From Heyndrickxia sporothermodurans (GTDB taxonomy: Bacteria > Bacillota > Bacilli > Bacillales > Bacillaceae_C), in NCBI GenBank assembly GCA_018333075.1, contig BORH01000005.1, positions 248,001 to 312,000 of the forward strand: a stretch of DNA of 64,000 nt, read 5' to 3'. This document shows, piece by piece, positions 47,826 through 57,191 of this stretch. A model generated the notes under the pieces. That model searched no databases. It had not been told where the DNA came from and was given only the letters and a program-made list of their open reading frames with translations. The position numbers and the translations under genes are program-made. Each line of letters begins with the position of its first letter. Position 1 is the stretch's first letter.

Positions 47826-49334
47826 ATGGCTGAACATATAAAAGAAATAGAAAAAGAATTTTTAGAATACGTAAAAAAAATGCAAGCATATAATGAAGCA
47901 CTTGGTTTAATATATTGGGATTTACGTACAGGGGCTCCTAAAAATGGGGTGGATCAACGATCAGAAGTTGTTGGAATGCTTTCTTCTGAAGTTTTCCAAA
48001 TGTCAACTTCAGAGGAGATGGCCGCATACATAGCAAGTTTAAAAGGAAATGAAGAATTATCAGAAGTAACAAAGAAAACATTAGAAGAGTGTCAAAAAGA
48101 TTATGATCGCAATAAAAAAATACCTGCTAATGAGTATAAAGAGTATGTAGTATTGCAATCGAAAGCAGAATCTATATGGGAAGAGGCGCGAGCAAAATCT
48201 GATTTTAAAATGTTCCAGCCGTACTTAGAAAAAATTGTAGCATACCAAAAGAAATTTATTAATTATTGGGGTTATGAAGGAAATAAATATAACACACTGC
48301 TTGACATGTATGAGCCTGGCATAACCGTTGATATACTCGATAAAGTTTTTGGCGAAGTAAGAGATGCGATTATCCCACTAGTTAAGAAAATTTCTGAATC
48401 AAATAATAAACCGGAAACATCTTTTTTATATGAATATTTTTCTAAGGAAAAACAAAAGGAATTTAGCCTGAAAATTTTAGAACAAATGGGTTATGATTTT
48501 AATTCTGGACGATTAGATGAAACTGTCCATCCATTTGCGACAGGTTTAAATCCTGGGGATGTTCGTGTAACAACTAGATATGATGAACAGGATTGGCGAA
48601 CAGCTGTGTTTGGAACGATTCATGAAGGAGGTCATGCACTTTATGAGCAAAATATCTCCAAAGATTTAATTGGTACTTCACTATGTGAGGGAACTTCAAT
48701 GGGTATACATGAGTCACAATCACTATTTTATGAAAATATTGTAGGTAGAGACCTTTCATTTTGGAAACATAATTATCCATTGTTAAAGAAATATGCTGAA
48801 GGACAATTTGATGATGTTGAGTTAACTCAATTTTATCAGGCTATAAATGAATCCAAACCTTCATTCATTCGTATTGAAGCAGATATGCTTACTTATCCAC
48901 TCCATATCATTATTAGATACGAAATCGAAAAAGGCTTATTTAATGATGAATTTGAAGTGAAAGATTTACCTGAAATTTGGAATGATAAATATGAAGAATA
49001 TTTGGGAATTCGACCTGAAAATGACGCACAGGGTGTACTCCAAGATGTTCATTGGTCTGGGGGCAGCTTTGGTTATTTTCCTTCTTATGCACTTGGATAT
49101 ATGTACGCTGCACAATTTAAGAATGCAATGCTACAAGATTTACCCAACTATGACGATCTTTTAGCTTCTGGCCATCTTAAGCCGATACAGGAATGGTTAA
49201 CAAAAAACATTCATCAATTTGGAAAAATGAAAAAACCTCTAGAAATTTTAAAAGATGTGACAGGGGAAGGTTTGAATGCTCGTTATTTAATCGATTATTT
49301 AACAAATAAGTATACAAAAGTATATAGTTTATAA
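47826..49334 (+). CDS. ypwA: Metallocarboxypeptidase, M32 (Taq) family
   Basis: A 502-aa zinc carboxypeptidase. The metal motif HEGGHALYE (HExxH variant HxxxH of M32) is near residue 270. Other family segments are RVTTRYDEQDW, GTSMGIHESQSLFYEN and YPLHIIIRYEIEK. ATG 47826 follows AGAGGGG by eight bases. It corresponds to B. subtilis YpwA. Cytosolic peptide turnover is the expected role. Confidence 0.95.
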   Translation: MAEHIKEIEKEFLEYVKKMQAYNEALGLIYWDLRTGAPKNGVDQRSEVVGMLSSEVFQMSTSEEMAAYIASLKGNEELSEVTKKTLEECQKDYDRNKKIPANEYKEYVVLQSKAESIWEEARAKSDFKMFQPYLEKIVAYQKKFINYWGYEGNKYNTLLDMYEPGITVDILDKVFGEVRDAIIPLVKKISESNNKPETSFLYEYFSKEKQKEFSLKILEQMGYDFNSGRLDETVHPFATGLNPGDVRVTTRYDEQDWRTAVFGTIHEGGHALYEQNISKDLIGTSLCEGTSMGIHESQSLFYENIVGRDLSFWKHNYPLLKKYAEGQFDDVELTQFYQAINESKPSFIRIEADMLTYPLHIIIRYEIEKGLFNDEFEVKDLPEIWNDKYEEYLGIRPENDAQGVLQDVHWSGGSFGYFPSYALGYMYAAQFKNAMLQDLPNYDDLLASGHLKPIQEWLTKNIHQFGKMKKPLEILKDVTGEGLNARYLIDYLTNKYTKVYSL

Positions 49335-49344
49335 ATGATGAATT

Positions 49345-49374
49345 GCAATCGGTCATAAACCGGTTGCTTTTCTT
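49345..49374 (+). terminator. Terminator of ypwA
   Basis: GCAATCGGT/ACCGGTTGC stem (one T-G pair) followed by TTTTCTTCT. Confidence 0.85.
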
Positions 49375-49411
49375 CTAAATATATCATTAAAAACGAAGGG
49401 GAGTGATAATA

Positions 49412-50311
49412 TTGCCACAACTCTTTATTATTATGGCAGCACTGTCTTGGGGATTTATCTCTATTTTTGTAAAAAAATTAGCTGCGTATGGTTTTACAGA
49501 AATGGAGATTGTATCAATTCGTGCAGTTTATGCTTTTCTGATTCTCATTCCATTATTGGTTTTTCATAGGAATAAAGTAAACTTAAAAATAAAGATAAAG
49601 CATATACCTTATTTTATTGGTACTGGACTTTGCAGTATCGTATTTTTTAATTGGTGTTACTTTACTGCTATGAATAAGTTATCTGTTTCTCTTGCAGTCA
49701 TGCTGCTATACACTTCACCAGCATTCGTAGCCATACTTTCGTTGTTTGTTTTAAAAGAACGAATGACAATAAAAAAGATATTAGCTATTCTTTTCACAAT
49801 TATTGGCTGCTCGATGATTGCACTTGCAGGAAGTATAGAAGAAGCAAGATGGGATCACTTTGGATTTATAATAGGCCTGGGAGCAGGACTTGGATATGCT
49901 TTATATAGTATTTTTGGAAAATTAGCACTTAAACATTATGATTCAACAACCATTACTTTTTATACTTTTTTTATAGCTTCATTCTGTTTAGCTCCTTTTA
50001 ATCGATTTTGGGAAAAAATGAATCATCTTCCGATTGAAATTCATTTGTATATGGTGGGATTAGCTATCATTCCTACGGTATTAGCGTATCTATTATACAC
50101 AATTGGATTAAATCGTATTGAAAGTAGTACAGCTTCTATATTAGCTACGATTGAACCGGTTGCTGCCATATTTGTTGGCGTCTTGCTTTTTAACGAGAAC
50201 TTAGGAGGGTTACAAGTAATTGGAGTTATTTGTATTCTTTCCTCAGTTATTATATTAAGTATTAGAAGAAAATCGATAGCAATTTCACCAAAATCATCAA
50301 ATGTAATATAA
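49412..50311 (+). CDS. EamA/RhaT-family drug/metabolite transporter
   Basis: A 299-aa protein with ten membrane helices in two EamA repeats, for example AALSWGFISIFVKKLAAYG at the start of repeat one and GAGLGYALYSIFGKLALK at the start of repeat two. TTG 49412 is chosen because AAGGGGAG lies about eight bases upstream, whereas GTG 49403 overlaps it. Substrate cannot be told. It ends in a hairpin shared with the oppositely oriented oxidase operon. Confidence 0.9.
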   Translation: MPQLFIIMAALSWGFISIFVKKLAAYGFTEMEIVSIRAVYAFLILIPLLVFHRNKVNLKIKIKHIPYFIGTGLCSIVFFNWCYFTAMNKLSVSLAVMLLYTSPAFVAILSLFVLKERMTIKKILAILFTIIGCSMIALAGSIEEARWDHFGFIIGLGAGLGYALYSIFGKLALKHYDSTTITFYTFFIASFCLAPFNRFWEKMNHLPIEIHLYMVGLAIIPTVLAYLLYTIGLNRIESSTASILATIEPVAAIFVGVLLFNENLGGLQVIGVICILSSVIILSIRRKSIAISPKSSNVI

Positions 50312-50338
50312 AAGACCCACTTCATTGTGGGTCTTTTA
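50311..50338. terminator. Bidirectional terminator between the EamA gene and the oxidase operon
   Basis: Ten-bp perfect stem AAAGACCCAC/GTGGGTCTTT, loop TTCATT, T-tract on each side. Confidence 0.92.
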
Positions 50339-50353
50339 CATCGATTATTTTTG

Positions 50354-52006
50354 TTACCAAAATTTAAATCCTTTTGATCCCGGTGGGGCATTTTGAATCA
50401 TATCTACAAAAGGTACTGTATATGCTATCAATATTAATGCGGTTAAAATCGTTAACCAGATTTTCCAGTTTTCTAATACCAATGGTGTTTTTTCAGCATT
50501 TTCAGCAACTTCTCCAACAGGAAATTCCTGCTCGCCCTTTGGCGCAAAAAATGCTAGGTTTATTACAATCACGATAATTAATACAATGCCTAAGAAAAGG
50601 ATTGAACCGCCAATTGCCTGTGCAACTTGATATGGAATCCAGTCAAGTGCTTGTTTGGCATCGCCATAAGTTGTATAGGCAGTACGTCTTGGCCCACCAA
50701 GTAGTCCTTCTAAATGCATTGAGGTTGACATAAAAGCCATTCCGATTGTCCAACAGATCGCTTGAAAGATAGCGAGTCGATTCATCGCTTTAGTAAATAT
50801 TCTTCCAGTTAAATGAGGAATAAGCCAATAACTAATACCAAAGAAAGTTAATACGACAGTTGTTGCAACAGTTAAATGAAAATGCCCTGTAACCCAAATG
50901 GTATTGTGTACGACCTGATTCATTTGGTTTGATGCATTAATAATTCCTCCTGCACCCGCAGGAATAAATGCAACCATGCCGATAAATGGAACAAGAAATC
51001 TTGCGTCTCTCCATGGTAATTTTTTCAGCCATCCAAATAAACCTTTAGCACCTTTTGATCTTCCGAACATCTCAAAGGTTGCAAACATTGAGAATGCAGT
51101 CATGAGTGATGGAACAATGACCATAAATGTTAAGATGACTTGAACAAATTTCCATCCTGCATCAATACCTGGCTCTGTTAACTGATGATGAAATCCAACT
51201 GGTATTGAGAATAATAAGAAAAGAATAAATACTAGCCTTGCAAGTGAATCCGAAAATATTTTTCCACCAATTATTTTTGGAATGATGACATACCAAGCCA
51301 TATAGGCAGGTAACAACCAGAAATAAACAAGAGGGTGACCAAAATACCAGAATAATGTACGACTTACTAAAACATTAACTGTATCAACCCATCCAAGTGA
51401 CCATGGAATAAGTTGGAACAGTACCTCTCCTGCAACACCAAGTGTAGCAACAATCCACATTATAGAATTGGTTACAGCCATAAAGCTTAAAAGGGGACTT
51501 GGTTGTCCAGGGTTTTCTTTTCTCCACTTAATATAAGTAGCAATCATTGCACCACAGGCTACCCAACTACCAACAATAACAAGTGTTAAGCCTAGATAAA
51601 AAATGAAATGTGCTTGTAGAGGTGCATAAAATGTATAAAGGACAGTTGCTTTATTAGTTAAAATCATTATAGTAGTTGAAATGGTTCCAATAACCATTAT
51701 GAAAAAACCAATCCAGCCTGTAATTCGAGCTTTGTTTGTTAGCGTACCAGCTGTACGGCTAATTGCAGCAAATTGGAATCCTAAAATAAAATAGGTGGTA
51801 AGGACTAGACCAAGCAATACACCATGTGCTGTTAATATTTCATAATAATTAATACCGCCGGGAAGCTGAAGTTTTCCTGATCTTACTAAAGTTTGTAATA
51901 ACCCCATAAGTCCGCCGATAGCAAGTGCTATAAATGCAACATAAATATATGCCATTGATAATTTTGCATCACGTTTATCTACTTTCTTTATTTCTAAGCT
52001 CATCAT
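50354..52006 (-). CDS. ba3-type cytochrome c oxidase subunit I
   Basis: A 550-aa haem-copper oxidase subunit with about 13 membrane helices, of the B-family (ba3) type. Haem/copper ligands lie in TAHGVLLG, FGHPLVYFWLLPAYMAWY and HHQLTEPGI, and in VVHNTIWVTGHFHLTVA. It reduces oxygen to water at the end of respiration. It starts in an ATGATG overlapping the stop of subunit II. Family B oxidases usually have high oxygen affinity. Confidence 0.95.
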   Translation of the reverse strand: MMSLEIKKVDKRDAKLSMAYIYVAFIALAIGGLMGLLQTLVRSGKLQLPGGINYYEILTAHGVLLGLVLTTYFILGFQFAAISRTAGTLTNKARITGWIGFFIMVIGTISTTIMILTNKATVLYTFYAPLQAHFIFYLGLTLVIVGSWVACGAMIATYIKWRKENPGQPSPLLSFMAVTNSIMWIVATLGVAGEVLFQLIPWSLGWVDTVNVLVSRTLFWYFGHPLVYFWLLPAYMAWYVIIPKIIGGKIFSDSLARLVFILFLLFSIPVGFHHQLTEPGIDAGWKFVQVILTFMVIVPSLMTAFSMFATFEMFGRSKGAKGLFGWLKKLPWRDARFLVPFIGMVAFIPAGAGGIINASNQMNQVVHNTIWVTGHFHLTVATTVVLTFFGISYWLIPHLTGRIFTKAMNRLAIFQAICWTIGMAFMSTSMHLEGLLGGPRRTAYTTYGDAKQALDWIPYQVAQAIGGSILFLGIVLIIVIVINLAFFAPKGEQEFPVGEVAENAEKTPLVLENWKIWLTILTALILIAYTVPFVDMIQNAPPGSKGFKFW

Positions 52007-52482
52007 TTATCCACCACCTTAATTCTTGCAGACATCATGTGATGTCCAGTACCACAATATTCATTACAAATAATTAGAAACTCGCCTTTTTTATCAAAAG
52101 TGGCAACATAGTCACTTACATATCCTGGTTCAAGCATCATATTAATATTTGTACCGGCTATTTCAAAACCATGAACAACGTCTTTGGTTGTTGCAATAAT
52201 TTTTACTTTTGCCCCCTTTGGGATTTCTATATTACCTGGGTTGAAAGAAAAGGCGGCAGCAACAACAACTAATTCATAATCCCAATCCTTTCCTTCCACT
52301 TTCTTTAATCCTGGTTTATTAAATGGTTCTGTTTCACTAACTCTTTCAGGATTGACAATTGCTTTTGCACTTGGAGGTTTATGACCTTGGTGAAAAGCTT
52401 GGATGCCAACAATTAATAAAAAAATGATAAGTGCTGCAATCCCAAATGTTAGCCACCATTTTTCATAGCGATGTAAATGCAT
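52003..52482 (-). CDS. ba3-type cytochrome c oxidase subunit II
   Basis: A 159-aa subunit with one N-terminal membrane helix (WLTFGIAALIIFLLIVGIQ) and a cupredoxin domain carrying the CuA site: His in VVHGFE, then CNEYCGTGHHMM supplying Cys, Cys, His and Met. ATG 52482 is preferred; the upstream in-frame TTG 52494 directly abuts the AGGAG ribosome site. Accepts electrons from cytochrome c. Second gene of the operon. Confidence 0.95.
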   Translation of the reverse strand: MHLHRYEKWWLTFGIAALIIFLLIVGIQAFHQGHKPPSAKAIVNPERVSETEPFNKPGLKKVEGKDWDYELVVVAAAFSFNPGNIEIPKGAKVKIIATTKDVVHGFEIAGTNINMMLEPGYVSDYVATFDKKGEFLIICNEYCGTGHHMMSARIKVVDK

Positions 52483-52573
52483 TTTATTTCTCAACTCCTA
52501 TTTTTTATAAAAGGCAGTATTTTAACAAAAAAGAAAACAAATTATCTTTAAAGTTGCTACAATCTAATTAATT

Positions 52574-52714
52574 TTATAAACGATTTAAATATAGGCCAAA
52601 TACTCCAAGCCATGATAAAACGATAAAGGCACCAACAATAAAAACAGCAATTAAGGTTCCTTTTAAAGAAGCGGTTTCTGTATTTACATCTTTCTTTGGT
52701 TGTTTCATAGCCAT
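52574..52714 (-). CDS. ba3 oxidase subunit IIa-like miniprotein
   Basis: A 46-aa protein on the minus strand. It starts at ATG 52714 with GGAGTGAG as ribosome site and ends at 52574. It begins MAMKQPKKDVNTETASLKG and then has one membrane helix (TLIAVFIVGAFIVLSWLGVF) and a short GLYLNRL end. The polar N-terminus, the LKGTL entry and the W-x-GVF end are the pattern of the cytochrome c oxidase subunit 2A family, which completes ba3 oxidases. It is the first gene before subunits II and I. Confidence 0.88.
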   Translation of the reverse strand: MAMKQPKKDVNTETASLKGTLIAVFIVGAFIVLSWLGVFGLYLNRL

Positions 52715-52759
52715 ATGTTCTCACTCCAATCAATTGGATTTTAATTCCTTGTTACTTTT

Positions 52760-52765
52760 ATCATA
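52760..52765 (-). promoter_or_regulatory. -10 box for the ba3 oxidase operon
   Basis: TATGAT on the minus strand, 46 bases before the subunit IIa start. The start point would be near 52753, putting the FNR-type box centre about 42 bases upstream. Confidence 0.5.
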
Positions 52766-52787
52766 GTGCCATTAGTCACATTACATC

Positions 52788-52803
52788 TGTGACATTAATC
52801 ACA
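52788..52803. promoter_or_regulatory. FNR/Crp-family operator
   Basis: Perfect palindromic half-sites TGTGA-N6-TCACA, identical to the FNR consensus of B. subtilis. It lies in the divergent region, centred about -41.5 to -42.5 relative to the predicted oxidase start, the normal activator position. Further TGTGA-like half sites flank it. Confidence 0.7.
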
Positions 52804-52886
52804 CTTATTAGCTCAATTTGTGATGAATATGTGAAATGTTGAGCGTATAAGAAAACGTTATAATAGAAAAGTTTTTTTGAAATAAC

Positions 52887-52915
52887 TTTTCAATGCAAAG
52901 TATTGGTGGTATAAT
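52887..52915 (+). promoter_or_regulatory. SigA promoter of xpt-pbuX
   Basis: TTTTCA, 17-base spacer, TATAAT with TGn extension (TGGTATAAT), just upstream of the guanine aptamer. Confidence 0.75.
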
Positions 52916-52934
52916 CAATACAAATTTAATATGC

Positions 52935-53748
<814 letters not shown>

Positions 53749-53749
<1 letters not shown>

Positions 53750-55053
53750 TGCAAAGCAAGCTTAAGATGGCTACGCTAAGTATTCAACATGTTCTTGCAA
53801 TGTATGCTGGAGCCGTTATCATTCCTTTAATTGTTGGCGGGGAAATGGGATTATCCGGAAAAGATTTAACCTATTTAGTCTCTATTGATATATTTATGTG
53901 TGGGATCGCTACGATTTTACAAGTTTGGAAGAATCGTTTCTTCGGTATCGGACTTCCTGTTGTTTTAGGTTGTACATTTACTGCTGTTGGTCCAATGGTT
54001 GCAATTGGACATCAAAGTGGTTTATCTACCGTTTATGGAGCCGTTATTGCATCAGGGCTACTCGTAATTATTATAGGTAAATACTTTGGAAAGTTGGTTC
54101 GTTTTTTTCCGCCAGTTGTTACTGGCTCGGTTGTTACTACAATCGGAATTACACTAATTCCTGTAGCTATGAATAATATGGCTGGTGGTGAAGGAAGTGC
54201 AGATTATGGATCTGTGAGTAATGTTTGTTTGGCTTTCGGAACATTAATTTTTATTATTCTTTTGCAACGATTTTTTACGGGATTCATACGTTCTATTTCT
54301 ATTTTAATCGGTTTAGTAGGTGGAACCATTGTAGCTTCATTGATGGGGAAAGTAGATTTTTCTACAGTAGGTGATTCATCTATTTTTCATATGATAAGAC
54401 CTCTATATTTTGGAATGCCTACCTTTGAATGGACTTCTATCCTTACGATGTTTCTTGTTGCAGTTGTAAGTTTAGTAGAATCAACAGGTGTGTATTATGC
54501 ATTAAGTGATATTACTGAACAAAAAATAACTGAAAAGGATTTAGCTAGAGGATATCGTGCTGAAGGGCTCGCAAGTGTTATTGGTGGATTATTTAATGCT
54601 TTTCCTTACACAACATTTTCTCAAAATGTAGGTCTCTTGCAATTATCTGGTGTGAAAACGAAAAAAGTTATTTATTTAGTAGGGGTATTTTTAATGATCA
54701 TTGGTCTTATACCAAAGGTTGGAGCACTTACAACAATTATCCCACCATCTGTACTAGGAGGGGCAATGATCGCGATGTTCGGAACGGTTATTGCATCCGG
54801 TATTAAAATGTTAAGTAGAGTCGATCTGGCATCACAGGAAAATTTGTTAATTATTGCTTGTTCAGTAGGAATTGGGATGGGTGTAACCGTCGTTCCAGGC
54901 CTGTTTAGTCATTTACCAGAAAATATTAAAATACTAACTAGTAACGGCATTGTTGCTGGGAGCATAACGGCAATTATTTTAAATATTTTATTTAATGAAA
55001 TAAAACCTAAGCAAAAAAAACAGATGCAATCAGTGGCACAAAAAGCTTCGTAA
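53749..55053 (+). CDS. pbuX: Xanthine permease PbuX
   Basis: A 434-aa nucleobase:cation symporter-2 family permease with 12-14 membrane helices. The QHVLAMYAGAVIIPLIVG start, the VESTGVYYALSD segment and the NAFPYTTFSQNVGLLQLSGV loop are hallmarks. Xanthine specificity is inferred from pairing with xpt. Ribosome site GAGGAGG. I see no terminator in the 84 bases before the next small gene. Confidence 0.95.
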
Positions 55054-55137
55054 ATCATATATCTAGTTAATCACAATCTTGCTTAGTAGCGAATATAATA
55101 CGTTATAGTTTTCAATAAAGCGAGAGTGTCTGTTTAC

Positions 55138-55281
55138 ATGGAGAAATATTATTGTGATTATTGTCGTACATTAACTGATAAAGTTGATAAATGTGGGTAT
55201 TGTGGAAAAGAAATTACAAATAAAATCAAAATACAAGTACAGTATCAAGAAAAATCAGGGTCAGACCATAATCGGGTTTGA
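55138..55281 (+). CDS. 47-aa zinc-ribbon miniprotein
   Basis: ATG 55138 opens a frame with two CxxC knuckles, YYCDYCRTL and KCGYCGKEI, i.e. a small treble-clef/zinc-ribbon, followed by a basic tail. The ribosome site is weak (GAGAG 11 bases upstream). The coding sequence runs into its own terminator hairpin. It lies behind pbuX with no visible terminator between, so it may be read as a third gene of that unit. Not recognised; a nucleic-acid or protein-binding knuckle is inference. Confidence 0.55.
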   Translation: MEKYYCDYCRTLTDKVDKCGYCGKEITNKIKIQVQYQEKSGSDHNRV

Positions 55282-55294
55282 CCTTGTACTTTTT
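55235..55294 (+). terminator. Terminator overlapping the zinc-ribbon gene
   Basis: Inner stem GGTCAGACC/GGTTTGACC and outer stem AAGTACA/TGTACTT, followed by TTTTTG. It starts inside the coding region and contains the stop codon. Confidence 0.8.
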
Positions 55295-55380
55295 GTAGGG
55301 GAGGCTTTTAGTTTTCTTCTGTAGGAAATTATAATACCACTATAATGGATGGATATAAGATTAATTTTTTTGATGGCTAC

Positions 55381-55839
55381 TTATAAATCCATCTCTATAA
55401 TAAGTAAAATATTGATTTCTCCAATCTTTTCATTTTGCGCAGGCAGACAGATTGCTTTTTCAAAGCCAGTAAACTTAGAAGGCCCGATAATGACTGTTGG
55501 GGGAGTAATATCAATAATGTATCCTGATTTTGATAAATGTGTTGACATATTTCCCGCAATCATATTTCCAAGTTCCCCTGCAAATGATTCAAGCATATCA
55601 TTGTTAATTGGCATACCGAACATTATTTCACCAATCCTTGAATAGATTGCTTTTTCACCATCGATGATCATTCTTCCTTTTAAATCGCCGGTAATGCCAA
55701 TTAACACATCAACAGTATGTCCTGAAAAAGGAGCTTGCACAAGTCTTGGTGAATCGACATTCAATGGGATAGGCAATACTGAGTTTAAGGAATGGATTGT
55801 GGAATTTAGAATATCTGTAATATTTTTGCTTTTAGTCAT
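55381..55839 (-). CDS. CheX-like chemotaxis phosphatase-domain protein
   Basis: A 152-aa single-domain protein of the CheC/CheX/FliY group. The signature ExxN-xxx-GN is visible in AGELGNMIAGN (near residue 90), the pattern of the CheY-P phosphatase active site. Flanking MIIDGEKAIYSRIGEIMFG and IDITPPTVIIGP also fit CheX. ATG 55839 is chosen since GGAGG is six bases away; ATG 55845 directly abuts it. It is isolated, with no che or fli neighbours here. Phosphatase activity toward CheY is inference. Confidence 0.82.
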   Translation of the reverse strand: MTKSKNITDILNSTIHSLNSVLPIPLNVDSPRLVQAPFSGHTVDVLIGITGDLKGRMIIDGEKAIYSRIGEIMFGMPINNDMLESFAGELGNMIAGNMSTHLSKSGYIIDITPPTVIIGPSKFTGFEKAICLPAQNEKIGEINILLIIEMDL

Positions 55840-55973
55840 AGTCATCCTCCCGAATTTTGTCTAAATTCATACTAACATAATTATTTTAAATGGATTAAAT
55901 ATTTGTAGTACTTTTCGATGAATGTTTTTTTAGTGGAAAATTTTTTAGTCTATTTTCGAACTAAATATAAAGG

Positions 55974-55979
55974 TATAAT
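55974..55979 (+). promoter_or_regulatory. -10 box for a short transcript
   Basis: Perfect TATAAT about 40 bases before a terminator hairpin; the -35 is poor. Confidence 0.35.
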
Positions 55980-55985
55980 AAAAGT

Positions 55986-56047
55986 GCACAACAGCCCTTC
56001 AAAACGAACACAGTGTTTGCTCCTGAAAAGGAGCATTTTTTATTTTT
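55986..56047 (+). ncRNA. Candidate short RNA or leader before bpsA
   Basis: About 60 bases between a perfect -10 and a terminator. It contains an unpaired pyrimidine-rich stretch (CAGCCCTTC) and a weak ACACAGTGT repeat. It could be a small regulatory RNA or an attenuated leader of bpsA. No family recognised. Confidence 0.3.
56018..56047 (+). terminator. Terminator before bpsA
   Basis: TGCTCC/GGAGCA stem with loop TGAAAA, then TTTTTTATTTTT. Confidence 0.8.
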
Positions 56048-56108
56048 ATGTATAATTTAACTTTATTTGGTAAACATATCCTTTATTATCATAAGGAGCG
56101 ATATGAGA

Positions 56109-57191
56109 ATGCCAAAAATATGTTCAGTTGGTTTAGGTATTCCTAACTATAAAATTACACAAGAAAAAGCAATGGAATTTGCCAATCACCTGTTTTCAAA
56201 TACATTTAAAGATATTAAAAGACTTTTGAAAGTATTTGAAAATGGAGAAATTAAATCAAGATACATAGCAAAAAATCTTAATTGGTATGGACAAGACCAT
56301 TCCTTTGCTGAAAAAAATAACGCATTTATTGATGAATCCATAGAATTAGGCGTGAAAGCGATAACAAATTGTTTATTAGGTGATTCAAGTTCCATTCAAA
56401 TGGATTACAGTGAAGTTGACGCTTTTATCACTATATGTACGACTGGACTATCAACTCCAAGCATTGATGCAAAAATAATGAATCGACTACCTTTTCGAAC
56501 GGATGTTAAGCGGATTCCTATATGGGGGTTAGGATGTGCAGGAGGTGCATCAGGTTTATCCCGAGCATATGAATATTGTCTTGCATATCCAAAGGCAAAG
56601 GTTATTATTTTAGCTATAGAGCTGTGCAGTCTCACCTTTCAAAAAGATGATCATTCCAAAAGTAATCTAATTGGTACTTCTTTATTTGCGGATGGTGCTG
56701 CCTGTGTACTAGTTGTGGGAGATGAATATAAGCAAATAAATGAACAAAAATCACCTTTACCTTCCATTTATGCAACTAGTTCATGTTTAATGAAAGACTC
56801 TTTAGACGTAATGGGATGGGAAGTAAAAAGTGATGGGCTCCATGTTATTTTTTCAAAAGATATACCTACTATAGTTGAAAAGTGGTTAAAGCCTAATATT
56901 GAAAATTTTTTACAGAAATATCAACTTAAAATATCAGATATTTCTCAGCTCATTGCTCACCCTGGCGGAAAAAAAGTGTTAACTGCTTATGAAAATGCAT
57001 TGAATCTTTCGCCGTTAATAACGGAAGATGCTAGAAAAATACTTAGTCAATTTGGCAATATGTCTTCACCAACAATATTTTTTGTTTTAAAACGCATGCT
57101 AGAAAAAGATATCCAAGAAGGAGAATGGGGGCTTGCTCTTGCTCTCGGACCTGGATTTAGTTCAGAACAGCTACTAATGAGGTGGGAATAA
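56109..57191 (+). CDS. bpsA: Type III polyketide synthase BpsA
   Basis: A 360-aa chalcone-synthase-like enzyme making alkylpyrones/alkylresorcinols from long acyl starters and malonyl-CoA. The triad is present: Cys in WGLGCAGGASG, His in IAHPGGKK, Asn in GNMSSPT. ATG 56109 gives an N-terminus aligned with B. subtilis BpsA; ATG 56103 is an alternative closer to AAGGAG. It overlaps the bpsB start by one base. Membrane-lipid type product inferred from the pair. Confidence 0.94.
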   Translation: MPKICSVGLGIPNYKITQEKAMEFANHLFSNTFKDIKRLLKVFENGEIKSRYIAKNLNWYGQDHSFAEKNNAFIDESIELGVKAITNCLLGDSSSIQMDYSEVDAFITICTTGLSTPSIDAKIMNRLPFRTDVKRIPIWGLGCAGGASGLSRAYEYCLAYPKAKVIILAIELCSLTFQKDDHSKSNLIGTSLFADGAACVLVVGDEYKQINEQKSPLPSIYATSSCLMKDSLDVMGWEVKSDGLHVIFSKDIPTIVEKWLKPNIENFLQKYQLKISDISQLIAHPGGKKVLTAYENALNLSPLITEDARKILSQFGNMSSPTIFFVLKRMLEKDIQEGEWGLALALGPGFSSEQLLMRWE

